NCBI GenBank assembly: GCA_025677815.1
Contig: JAIXMP010000039.1
Coordinates: 186,001-250,000, forward strand
Source of the DNA: Phascolomyces articulosus
Taxonomy: Eukaryota; Mucoromycota; Mucoromycetes; Mucorales; Lichtheimiaceae
Length of the DNA stretch: 64,000 bases
Reading direction: 5' to 3'
Part shown: positions 1 to 12,200 of the stretch, piece after piece
Position numbering within the stretch: position 1 is the first letter of the stretch
Layout of the letters: every line of letters starts with the position of its first letter
The notes under the pieces: model-generated
Told to the model about the DNA's origin: nothing
Database searches by the model: none
Seen by the model: only the letters and a program-made list of their open reading frames with translations
Program-made: the position numbers and the translations under genes

Positions 1-857
1 CGTCTGAGATATATATCTAGTAGTTGTAGTAGTAAGTAGTAGGTAGTAGTTTGGGGTATATATATATTATGGCTATGATATTATTGTTTTATAAAGGAGG
101 TTCCCTATTTTCACACCCTCAAAACACGAAGAAATAGACCAAAATATAAAGAGTTGTTATAAGGTGTGTGTGTGTGTGTAAAAGAAGAAGAGAAAAGAGA
201 AAGAAGCACAATTTTTTTTTTCACTTGCTTCCCAAAAAAAAAATCTGAACAAAAAAAAAAAAACACAAATATAAAAATGGTCAAATGCTATTTTTTTTTT
301 AAAAATTATAAAAAATAACCGCCTCTTTTTTTTTTGTTATTATTATGCTTCTCATGCTGTGCTGTGCTGTGCGTTATGTATGATTTGTTGATGATGATAA
401 AATGTTATTATTAACCTTTTTATTATTATTAATAATTATCCATCAAGGAGAAGAATTATTCATATTATTGTCTTTTTTTTTTAATTGCCACATTATATTA
501 TTATTATACACATAGCATTCATTCATTCCACCGTAATTCAATCCATCCAAAAAGATACTCTCCTTCCCCTTAACAAAGGAGAAGAGAAAGGTAGTTATAT
601 ATATCTATATATATTTATACATAAACGTACAGGGCTCTAGTAGATACGTAGTAATAAAAAAAAAGTATGCTGCTGTCCGCTGCATGCAGTGAAACGTTAA
701 TATGCACCCAAAATGGATCAGCAAAATTCGGAAAAGAAGTATTGATGATTTCGTTGATCTATTATAATAATATTCTATAATTTTGTTACGATATCAATAA
801 GGCGTTTTATTAGCCTATATTATTATTTAATATCATTATTATTTAATCATGTTTATT

Positions 858-888
<31 letters not shown>

Positions 889-2560
889 ATCGTAGTAGTT
901 GTAAGAGGAGGAGGAAGAAGAAGAAGATACAATGAATGGTAAATAAGATATTCTTCTTCATCTCCTTATTTTATATGCAATCGGTTGTTGTTCCGATATT
1001 TATTACGTATATCTTTTAGTACAATTGTTAAGATGATACGATTAAACATTGTAAAAAGAGTAGCACCAAATGACTTTATTTATACAACAACAATTTTTCA
1101 AATTGAGATGGATTGTGTTACACATAATTGAATTGGATTTTTTATTATAAGCATCTACTTTATTCTCGTTGTTTGATGATGCTTTTCTGATTGCTGGTAA
1201 CTAATTGCTTATTAATAGATATTTGCTCATTTACAAGTTTAGTTGTTTGTTGATATCATGTAAAAGAAAAAGTTGTTTCCATGCGGTATGAAAATGGGAA
1301 TGATTTAGATCGGATACCATGTCCGTTCATGCTTTTTTTTTTTTTTTTTTTTTCGGATCGGGCTTCTTAGACGTAAAAAAGAAGGTCATGGTAATACAGG
1401 AGCAAATAAAAACAACAACAAACATCTTAGTATAAAGTGGTAGTAGTAGTAGTAGTACGTATTAGTTAGGTGATTGTTGTTGATCATCTTACATAATTAT
1501 AGAAAAGGGCCACTAAAAAAAAAGCTTAATTCCAATGCATTATTATTGTAAATTATTATTATTATTATAAAAGTAATAGTCATTAATGTAATATAATGAC
1601 AAAAAAAAGTGGGTGTAGTAGGTAATCATCAATATGATCCCATGATAAGGATGAAATGACATACTACTACTACTACTACTACTATTATTAGTACTACTTG
1701 TTGGTTATTATAAAAAAAATGTCTAGAACCCTTTTGACTTCTCCTCTTTTATGATGATACATTCTTTTACTCCCTCTTTTCCCTCTCCTTTTCTTTTTCT
1801 TCTTCATTCTTTGCTGCCCGTGCACGCATCCAATACCACCAACGACCACATTTCTACTTACCATCATCCTACTCGTGTCCTAGCATAAATATAAATATAT
1901 AACCTTGAGAAGAAAATTTTTACGTAAATATTTATTCTGTACTTTTTTTCTTCTCTCTCCTGACTTTTTTTTTTGTCATCATACCCGTCAAAGTGCATAT
2001 CTTGCTAATAAACAAAATGCAATAAGCAAATATAAATACATAAAGTTCAGCAACCCTGTTTAAATAAATGACACACCAAAATGTCTTTAATAGGAACAAA
2101 ACTGCAGGTGGGGCTAATGGTGATGGTTTTCCATAAAAAAAGGTTTGCATTTCAACCCTGTTTGTTTGGTTTCCAACAGCCCAAGATTAAACGCAAGTGA
2201 TATTCATAATCCAATGTCCATACAGTTTAACATTATTAGCTAAAATGACTGCGACTACTTCCAAGTAACCTACCCATACAAAATAATGAAAAGATAACCC
2301 ACAGTACAGAATTTGTTTAAAGGAAACAGAAATCGGGTTACCTTTGTGCCAAGTGTAACACATTTTAGAGTAAAATTATAGACACAGACATAAAATCTCA
2401 CTCATGAAAATTTAATATACATGACAACTGCTGCGTAACAGCAGAATCAATCAATGACTCACTGTAACAATGGTATAATATACACAAACGGTACTTAATG
2501 TTTCTCTCACCTTCTTTTTTCTTTTGTTATACACTTTTTTTTAATAACAAAAAAAAAAAA
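1..2560. other. Gene-free AT-rich spacer with microsatellites
   Basis: No coding region is supported here. The stretch holds poly-T/poly-A runs (for example about 1331-1354), a TAA/TTA repeat near 860-890, a TAG-type trinucleotide run near 1437-1458 and a TAC run near 1661-1687. The longest reading frame, on the minus strand at 1932-2150, is low in complexity and has no gene-like context. The right end is the 5' region of the F-box gene. Confidence 0.6.
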
Positions 2561-4439
2561 ATGACCGACTACGATGACATCATTCTTTCCAACAAATTAC
2601 CTTATGATATTCTGGAGTTGGTGTTCACTTTTCTCTCGCTTGAGGACCAAGTCAGTTGCTGCTTAGTTTCCAAACGATGGTTTGGTTTTATCATGGAACT
2701 TGCCGATTTCTCAAAGTCATGTTCGGAGAAACTACCTTCATTGGTAAACAACAGGAAAGCGATTAGGGAGCTATTACACCGTCTCATAACAGTAGATACT
2801 CTTGGAGACGGATTATTTGTCATTCCTGGTACTCCGCCATCGACGATGAGTACCCTAAAAGAACTAGAGGCTCATCCTGCAAAGGGGTGTTATATTGAAC
2901 CTATGGATGCAGTCAATTTCTTGGATATGATTCTTATAAAGAATGATTTTCAAATTCAAAGATTATGTAAGTTTTCCAATAAACTACAACTTTTGATTAT
3001 TGTTTTATAATATTTTGGAAACACCCCATTAACGTCATTCCTGTTGTGACATTGGATTCAATAATATAGGTTTCAGGGACTGGTTACAGACAGATAGATA
3101 CGATTTTCAATGTAAATATACTGCCATTAAAAAAATGGTATGCCATGATCAGATATTGACTTATAGTATGGAAGCAACAACAATGAAAACAAGTGAAGCA
3201 TGGTGCGAGTGGGCTATTTCATACACTTGGGATAGATTGGATTATTTATCAATGAGTAAAGCTGTAGCAATCATCATCGACAATAATGAAGAAATGCGTC
3301 AACAGTATAAAGACAATGGTGGTTGGTTTTTTATTGACGATTCCTTCCCACGAAAAGAACCCGAGATCACCGAACGCGATTATTACCATGTGGCTCCTAT
3401 TGCCCTCACTGAAAATATTATTTCCTTGACCTATTTGAAAATATCCTCCCCAACCATATCGGTCCCTTCGACGGGTGAAATGTATCCTGATCATGGTGCA
3501 TTCGGCATCATTCCAAGTATCTGTTATCTTTATCTCGATGCATTGAATCACAAGAATCCGTTGATCTCGGTCAGAATAGCAAGTGATAATTTGCCTGACC
3601 TACGTACTATTTGTATTAGTCCTTTGGCGGAATTACCCAAAGAAATTCGATACAACGATAGAAATAATTTGTCGAATTTTTACGTCAGCAAGGATAATGA
3701 TGATAGTGGCAATTTACGATGTCTTATTTGGACCATGGGTAATTCTCTACCGGCAAATAGAAATACCTTTGAATGGCATTGTCGGGTCAATCGATGTCGA
3801 TGCTTCACTAAAAACATGTATCGTATTTTGAGCAAGCATTATCATCATTTGGAGTTACTTTATTTACAATACGATGGTGCCCATGGTATTGCCTTTCGAA
3901 GTATGCGGTTTCTTTCCTTGCCAACCACTTTGGAGATCACTCATTTGCGTGAGTTGCATTTACATGCTACTAGCTGTACTCTTTTTGGACACTTTTATTC
4001 TACAAGTACTAGAGATAAAAAGATCTATGGTACGGTGGATGATATGAATCAGTATTTAGCACAAGCCGTTTCCCGTATGCCGGCACTCGAGATCATAGTA
4101 CTTGAAAATGATTATGTGGATTATGATAAATTATTATTGCATGATGCGTCGGTGTATTCTTCTGTTGTTTATATGACGGTTAATGACGAGGTATTACTTT
4201 CGCTTGCTTCTCATTGTACTCGACTGAAGGAGGTGATTATTTGGGGCCCTCATATGGAAATTACCGGACCAGGTGTGCTTGGATTTGCTTCAACGACGGT
4301 GGCAAATCAAGGTTCATTAACTTTGTTAGAAGTAGATTGTTTACTCTCGGATGATCAAGTAACAGCATTGCTTCATAGCAATTCATTAAAAAATCTGAAA
4401 GCTTTAAAATCAAAAGATCGACCCATTTTATACCCTTGA
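2561..4439 (+). CDS. F-box protein with LRR-like C-terminal region
   Basis: Two exons, 2561-2966 and 3070-4439, give a 591-residue protein. The intron has a GTAAGT donor and a TAG acceptor. The start at 2561 follows a poly-A run and places the F-box at the N-terminus (about residues 12-50), with LPYDILELVFTFLSLEDQ and the CLVSKRW pattern typical of F-boxes. The rest contains irregular leucine-rich segments (LRELHLHATS, LEIIVLEND, LTLLEVDCLL) suggesting a degenerate LRR substrate-binding domain. By family knowledge, F-box proteins bind SKP1 and recruit substrates to SCF ubiquitin ligases in cytosol or nucleus; the substrate cannot be told from sequence. Such genes are numerous and fast-evolving in Mucoromycota. 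An upstream in-frame ATG at 2498 was rejected because it would add a low-complexity leader ahead of the F-box. Confidence 0.85.
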
Positions 4440-4562
4440 ATTATTTTTTTTTTCTTATATCACTGTAACATTTTTACTTTGTAAATAATTATTGGTTGTA
4501 ATAATAAAGCCATTTATATAGAGTCATTATGTGTTTTGTATTTATTTTAGAATCTAGTACAG

Positions 4563-4610
4563 GCGCTGCATTTTTTTTTGAACCTTCACCATTTTTCAAA
4601 AATACAGCGC
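4563..4610. repeat. Imperfect inverted repeat downstream of F-box gene
   Basis: The left arm (4563-4575, GCGCTGCATTTTT) pairs with the right arm (4598-4610, AAAAATACAGCGC) with one mismatch in 13 and a 22-base loop. It lies about 125 bp after the F-box stop codon. It could be a 3' end hairpin or the remnant of a small terminal-inverted-repeat element; nothing else supports either reading. Confidence 0.5.
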
Positions 4611-5606
4611 GTACGGCGTTTAGCAAAATAGATGATAAAGTATAGATATCCTATATCTATTTCTTCGATGCTTTAAATAACATATTCGGTTAGTAACATT
4701 TATATTATCATATATTTCACCGATTATCATCAAGATATATCGTGACTCTAGATCATTCAAGATATCCCTATACACTCGCTTAATTCTACATTTGGAACCA
4801 TGTAGCACAATTGTGTAATATAATGCAAAGCCCTCCCACAGCACCACAGCTCGTTGAGTTTTTATGTACTTAGTTACTAGTTGGATCTTATTTCTCGTAA
4901 AATTTGAACCTTAGATATACAACTTGGAGGTTCCCGCTCTCTAATTAAACCCAAAACGATAAAAAGTGCGATTTACTATCGGGATCGAAATAGCATTTAA
5001 CCAACATTTAGGTTTGCATATCAAGCCTCCATACTCTAGTAACAGTAAATGATGGATAACCATGAGCTAAACACTATTTAGTTTGTTTTGCAAACTTGTT
5101 TTTTTCGAGAGATAGCATTTCATTGCAAAAGGTCACTGGTTGCTATATATGGTGATTTCATATCCACATACTTTGACGAGGCATCTCAGAGCTGTTTGAG
5201 GTCATGTTCTCGTTCTGTGATCTACATAACACTCCATAAATCTACATTACACAATATGAAAGTGTACAGATCTCAATTCTAAAAAGTAAACTAATATAAA
5301 CGAGTAACGACATACTACGCACCATTTAAACTATATTAAAGAATAAAAGATCGCATCAATGTCATGCCCAAGATAATCTTATCGAAGGATCATAGCCTGA
5401 TCAAAAGGATACGCTTCAACCGTTCGTTTGTAAAACTACCAGATAAGTCCATATCATCCATACAATAGAAAAAGCATAAATAAGCTTTTGTAAATGTAAT
5501 TATAAAGGGACTTTATATTCAAATTCTCAATCTTTTTGTTAAACATATATCGAGTCGCAAAAAATTTCCATGTCTCTTTTGTCTATTTTATCATTTACCT
5601 TCCAAA

Positions 5607-5891
5607 TTAACCAAATTCCACACCCACCACTAACTGCCTTTCATGCATATCGTTCTTATTGAAAACATCTATCACTATAGTGCTTCCAAAATTGGATAAA
5701 TAAGTCACTAATACTTGGCCTATGCCTTGAAGATAATAGTTGCCCAGATGTGACCACGAGGAGGCGATTAGCAATCCACATCCAAAAATGTCTACCACGA
5801 AAGCAGACCTAATGCCACTCACGAAAGATGACCAAAAGAAAGAAAGAAAAGAAAAAAAGGTATGTCTACCACGAAAGCAGACGGATCCCAC
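5607..5891 (-). other. Unassigned open frame, coding status uncertain
   Basis: A 94-codon minus-strand frame. Its second half (including SSWSHLGNYYLQGIGQVLV and IVIDVFNKNDMHERQL) reads like protein rather than translated AT-rich noise. The first half is Phe/Ser-rich because it crosses a purine-rich tract. No domain is recognised and I could not find a matching upstream exon. It may be a decayed exon or a chance frame. Confidence 0.2.
5788..5882 (+). repeat. 21-bp direct repeat pair
   Basis: The same 21 bases, beginning ATGTCTACCACGAAAG, occur at 5788-5808 and 5862-5882, 74 bp apart, separated by an A/G-rich stretch. This looks like a small local duplication. Confidence 0.75.
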
Positions 5892-6320
5892 TAAAAATCG
5901 TGTAACAACCCCATCATGTAGTTCAAGTCACACCTCCAATTCTAACCCCGTCGTCATGCAGACTACAAGATTGATTCATATTATATGATCAAAAGGGTTT
6001 CAGATCTGAAGTTGTAAATGTATAATGGAGAATATATTTTTATTGATTACTTTGCATATTTTCATATAATATGATAAGAGGATTTTCTACGCAAGAAAAA
6101 TAATGTTGGAATTTACTTGAATCACCTGTGATGATTTCAATTCCGGGCCTTTGTAAGTTGTCGAGACATGCGAGAAAACGACCACCATTGCTGTTGATTA
6201 TTGCTGTTGTCTTAAAGTGGACTCTTTCTTGATTTGTTGAATATATTATTGCATGAATTTAATACTGTTGTGAATATAGTTTGGGGAAACGATGCTTTAA
6301 ATTAAGTGATTTTCTAAGTC

Positions 6321-6400
6321 GATGACACGATGTGAAAATAAGGCACACGATCAGAAAATAAAGTACACGGTCAGACAATTGAAGTACATGATCGTGTAGT
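6321..6400 (+). repeat. Degenerate 20-bp tandem repeat, about four copies
   Basis: Successive 20-base blocks at 6321, 6341, 6361 and 6381 share a pattern of roughly AAGTACACGATCAGAAAATA (for example AGGCACACGATCAGAAAATA and AAGTACACGGTCAGACAATT). The last block is offset by one base. It lies in otherwise gene-free DNA. Confidence 0.65.
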
Positions 6401-9200
6401 CTCAGAGACTCGTAGTGATTTTCATTTATAATTATGATTTAACATATTGGCTGGGAAAATATATGTATTTTATGATTCTGCTATGATAGCTGGCATCAAG
6501 TTTAGGATAAGAATTAGTATGACGGTTGGGGATACTTTAGTGGATGGTGATTCATATGTAAATAGAGATCCTATATTTTGATTGTCAATACAAAACTGTA
6601 ATATATTTCAACCGAAGCCAAACAAAAGAATCACAGGTACAAAGAAGTAAAAAAATAACAGTAGCAATCAGAATATTAATTCATACACAATCCATTATAT
6701 AATTTTTTTTTTAAAATAAACCTAGTTTGCTCACCAACCTGTGTATATTTTTTTGTGCAAGCCAGGGCAAACATCTTAGCGATTTATATCTTCTTCACTT
6801 GGTTGAATCATTTGATATATACACACATATTTATGTCGATAACAATTCCAAAGAATAGAGAACAAGAGTGTTAACCATAAAATAATACTAATAGTACTAA
6901 TCGATTTTAGCAATGAATAAACATGGGATATAAGCATATCTAAAACGCGTTTACCGATGATAGCTTTGAAATACAAAGGATGGTTATTTTTGACAGAGGG
7001 TAAAAGCTACTACTGGATACTGTCATTTTGTCTGTTTGATATTCCTTAACTATGAATTGAACCATTTGGATTTATTCTTATGATAAGATTTTTATTGCTA
7101 TAGAATATTATCTTCAAATTGTTTCATGGTCAATGGTAGGTGCACTATGATGATAATGACACTTATACAAAGCCATCTGTATCTTTTTAATTGATACCTT
7201 CTGTAGATGATAATAATTGCACGGAGAATGATAATATGTCATTTGTGTATAAACTAAATGAGATTGAATAGATTTTACCTTTTTAGGACATTATAGCCTT
7301 TTTGAGTACGTTCCCAGACTAACAAAGTGATTTATGTTGTTTATTGGACACTAAATTACTGTATATTATAGAAGTCGCAGTACAAACATTGGTATAATAA
7401 TTATGCCCGCGATTTGAAGGGCTCGCGAGAAACATTTCTATAATTTACAACGATTTCTTCATACAGAATGAAAAAAAAGGGACCGGAAGGTTTATGTAAT
7501 AAAATATTTTTCCCCCCTTGTTACCATGATAATGTGACAAATAATCAGTAATAGATTACTCTTCTCATTGAAGAAGAAGGTCAACAATATAATTATTATA
7601 TATCATTATCAGGATTATTATCTTTTATGTAAAACATGTGAAAAAAGAGGGAGAAAAAGAGTGAAAAAAGGAGTGTGTGTGCATGTTTCAGTTTGTTGAT
7701 ATATCATTTCTCAGGAACAAGTAACAGTATTATTTATATTACTAACAGCATTACAAGTTTTTTATATTTCGTCAATAGCAACAAAGTTAAACAATTGATT
7801 TATGATTAAAAACAAAGCAGATCGTTATTATTATTATTATTATTATTCATTCAATCTTATCCTTGATATTTACATACAAGTAATATGAACGATAGTTGAT
7901 GGTTTATGCATTTTTTTTTCCACAGTTGTTTATGTTTACCTATTTTGAAAAGGTCAAAAGTATAATGTAAGCAACAGAAAACAACAGTAATCTAAACTTT
8001 TTCGTCCATGTTACACATAACACTCAGGGACCATTCGGATAAAAGGTCACACTACTTTTACCCATCATCCGCAGTAACAATTGATGGTGATGTCGATGTT
8101 ATAATAAATGAGATAACGTTTAATGAACTATGTATTATTATTATTTATTTCCTGATGATCAATAAAATGTAATAAGTGAATCTTTGTTTTTATTTGTTAG
8201 CAAAACGTTTACAGGTCATAATAATAATAATAACATGCATCAAAAATATCTGCACAAATCTAATTATACAAGTTTATTATAACAGCCCACCTGTTTTGTA
8301 CCTAATTGCTTATTATAGTCAATCAACCAATCTATAAAAGTAGAATGTTGCCTTAATAAAATGTTTAACAATTAAAAGACCACCTTCATCACCAACTAAA
8401 AGTTTGTTCGTCCCGCCCAATTTTTTTTTCTCTGGTGACATTTATATTTTTGGAAGGTCAAGAACAAAAAAACTGTTGTTGCATTGCAGTAGTTCTCTAC
8501 TAAACCATTTTTGTTACATGATAGTTCCATTCTCGTCTTCTGGAGAAATAAAAGAAGAGTATAATTACCAACTTTATAAAGTATAAAAAAATCATGAGAC
8601 AATCTGAACTATCCCTCGATCCGCAGTAGTTCGATGCAATAACCTGCATTGCAACACACTCGTCTGTTGTTTTCCCCCCGCTCACCTCTGAAATGGTTAA
8701 TGTTGTTGGCAATAATAGAAGATGACAGTCACTGATAATGATAAATAACATTCAAAGCCTTAATATATACATTATATTAATGAGCAGAACAATAGATCTA
8801 GATATTTGTTACCATATTTATATGAACCAACTCTATGTATTTTTTTTGTACAACTGACTGGTAGAAGCTGGGCTCTGATTTCTTGCATTTTATAACCAAA
8901 AATAAATAGGAAACACCTGAAGCAGTTTCAAGCCATAGGCGTTTTTTTTCATAGTTGTTCGCAAATTCATAATAATAATATTTTTACTATCGTGAATGGA
9001 ATATTATTGAATGACCTATACATCACATCCTGTGGTTGAGATTATATGACGAGGGTATGACTTAAGAGAGAAAGTTAAAAACAGTGTCACCAAAAAAATG
9101 TAGGTGACACGTGGCTGAAGTAAAGTAAGGTGTTATGTCTTGTAAAAAAAAAAAAAACCCTTCAACTTGGGAAAATCTTCTCCGAGATTTCATGCCGAAT

Positions 9201-9240
9201 CTTTTTTCTTTCCATTCCTCTCTCTCTCTTTCTTCTCCTG
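9201..9240 (+). promoter_or_regulatory. Pyrimidine-rich tract upstream of M1 aminopeptidase start
   Basis: An almost pure C/T run (CTTTTTTCTTTCC then a TCTCTC series) ends about 28 bases before the ATG at 9269. The same arrangement recurs before several other genes in the window, which suggests a core-promoter or transcription-start element. That function is inferred. Confidence 0.45.
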
Positions 9241-9268
9241 AATTTTTCAACTAACCAACAACAACATT

Positions 9269-12200
9269 ATGCCAAAAGATCATTTTTGTTGTAAAAGTGC
9301 CACTTCTTACTTTGCTTCTGCAAACGCAGTAAATCATTATGCGCCTAATATTGTCATTGAACCAAAGCATTTAGGTATTTTCCTCCTCTTTTGATAAACA
9401 ATAATTCTATCGTAATAAAGATAGAATAAAATGATACTAAACTACTCTATCTATTTCTTTAATAAAAAAAACTAGACATTCAGATCAAAATCAATGATTT
9501 ACATGAAAAACGAATGATAGGCAAAGTAACAATTACATTTGAGCATGGGGGACAAGCTCTTATCAGGGACAAAAAAGATTTGTCGACTGTCACCTTAAAT
9601 GCTGAAGAGTTTTTAGACGTAAAAGTCGATGGTGCCACCCATAGTTATGATGGTCATCAACTTCAATTATATTGGTCTGAACCCTTTGAAAAGAATACAC
9701 AACGTAAAGTGACTGTACATTATGTAGTGGATCACCCTACAGCAGGTTTATATTTCCAAAATGAAGATTCACTTATCGACGACAAGGATTGTTGTTGGGC
9801 GATCACTGATCATGAAACAGAAAAGTAAGTTTTTTCTTCTTTCTTTCCTTCTTTCTATTGAAATCCAGGAAAAAACGTATAAAAGGAATGCACACACACA
9901 AACAAAGCCCACTGTTGTTGTTGTGTTATAGTATAATCAAAATAATAGACGTATAATATACACGTAATACCCAAAAGAAAGAAAAAAGAAAGTTTGATCG
10001 GATTTTCCCCCAGGTTCACTAACCCCACTTTTTTTTCTTACACTCTTCCCACACCCCTCATATTTTGTAACGCAACAAAAAAAAAAAAAAAAAACAGAGC
10101 TCGTTATTGGTTGCCCACGATAGATTTTCCGGCTGTTCGGACTACATTGACGTGGTCAATTTCTGCACCTTCACAATATACCTCTTTAGCTAATGGTGCA
10201 TTGATTTCTGAAGAAACAGAAAATGGGTTTACAACAACACGTTGGCAACTTGATTACCCGTGGTAAGCAAAGATATAGAAAAGAAAGAAGATCTGGGAGA
10301 TAGTATATCACATTACTTTCTCTCTTTTTCGACCTAACTAATAAACTCATCATCATCTTCCCAGCCCATCCTATTTGGTATGCTTTGCAGTGGGTGATTT
10401 TGTATCGGTAGATGCCGGTGAAGTCAATGGAAAACCAATCAAAGTAAGAAAATAACTTTATATCTGTATCATCTATGAAGTGCTATGCGAATGTGTAACC
10501 TTGCATCACTGACTGATTACTAAATTCAACTAATCCTTTTAGTACTACGCAGCACGTTGCCATTCGAAGGAGGATATTGAGCGTTCTTTCGGTAAAACGC
10601 CTGATATGATGAACTGGTTAGAAGCCAAAGTTGGAGTACCTTGTAAGTTATCTAGTATTTCAGGCATATTGTATTGAAAACAAGATTAATAACAACAACA
10701 TTAATGACAATTCAATATATGACAAAAAAAAAAGTCCCATGGCCAAAGTATTATCAAATTGCTTTGCCTGCAATTCGTGGTGCAATGGAAAATATTTCAT
10801 TGGTAAGTTTTTTTTTTTTCATCCATGAAAGAGAAGTACAGATTATACCACAAATAAGGAAAAACGAAAATAGAGTTTTGGGAAGGAAAACGACGATGGC
10901 GAACAAGGGAGGGCACATCATCTCAAATTATATTAAAACCTATTAATAACTCATTATCTTTTGATCGGATCGTTCTTTGTACGCAATATAATATCTTAGG
11001 TGACTTGGATAGAAATTTTTGTTCTGGATGAGATTAATGCCAAGGAACGCCAATACATCGTGGATGTTGTGAATGTGCATGAAATGGGTATATATTTACA
11101 CGATTTTTTATTTTATTTTGCAGATCATTTCTAAACTTGTTCATGTTACAAAACTTAATTTTTCTAACACTACTTTTTTTTATTATTGTTACTTAGCACA
11201 CACTTATTTTGGTGATCTATTGGTCATACGTCATTTTGAACATGCTTGGTTAAAGGTAAAAAAAAGGGATGGGATGAAACACAACTCTTTTTTTTTCATG
11301 ATGATGAGAAAAAGGGAAACACGAAAAATCAAAAACAACCAGAATGTTTTAATCAATAATATTTGGACACATTTATAGGAAAGTTGGGCTCAATATATGG
11401 AATCATGTAAGTTAAAAAAACAATAACAAAAAAGCAACACAATGTAAACAATTCTGCAAATGATTTTTTTTAGGTTGGATACAAGATAAATTATCCGAAG
11501 ATGATTTTCGATTTGAAATGCTTACCAATGCTCATCATTATATAAAAGAATGTAACAAGGATTATATGGTTTGTATATCCTTAAAAAAGGTGAGAAAATA
11601 ACAGAGATAACGTTATCTAACGTCATCTTAAAAAATTGATTCATCTAGCGTCCTATCGTTACGCGTTTATACGATACATCATGGGATATGTTTGATTCTC
11701 ACACTTATCCCGGTGGTGCATGGCGTATTCATATGTTGCGTGGGATTCTAGGCGACGAAGCTTTTTGGACTGGCGTAAAACATTATGTTGAAACATTTGC
11801 CTCCAAGACAGTTGAAACTAGTGATTTCCAAAGAGCACTTGAATGGTCCTCAGGTCTTAACTTGACTCGCTTTTTTGATGAGTGGTTGTATTCCAAGGGA
11901 TATCCTATGCTCAAGGGTACATTCAATCATGATTTGAGTCGTGGTACGGTCCAAGTCTCGATCACTCAGACGCAAATGAAGAGTCATGCTCCCGAAGTGC
12001 TTCCCTTGTTTGCATTTGATCTGGAGATTGAACTCACCGATGATCAAGGCAACAAGTATTTGAATACACTGACATTTGATCAAGAAGCCACTATGACAAC
12101 CACATTTGTTTTGAAAAACAAAGAAATCCTTCCTGCTCGTATTCGCGTGGATCCCAATTTCAGAGTGCTGCATACTTTGGATATGTCGGCTGATCAACGT

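Larger units (their letters stand above)
4440..9268. other. Long gene-poor region
   Basis: About 4.8 kb without a convincing gene. It contains an imperfect inverted repeat (4563-4610), a 21-bp direct repeat pair (5788-5882) and a 20-bp degenerate tandem repeat (6321-6400), listed separately. Two minus-strand frames (4620-4847 and 5607-5891) have a fairly protein-like composition but no recognisable domain, splice context or start environment. The final 60 bases are pyrimidine-rich leader of the aminopeptidase gene. Confidence 0.5.

Noticed and set aside
2498..2560. Upstream in-frame ATG for the F-box gene
   Set aside because: It would add a Phe/Lys-rich low-complexity leader from T-rich and A-rich runs. 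The ATG at 2561 places the F-box at the N-terminus.
8629..8637. GTTCGATGC, matching a tRNA B-box
   Set aside because: No A-box at proper distance, no cloverleaf arms could be formed around it.
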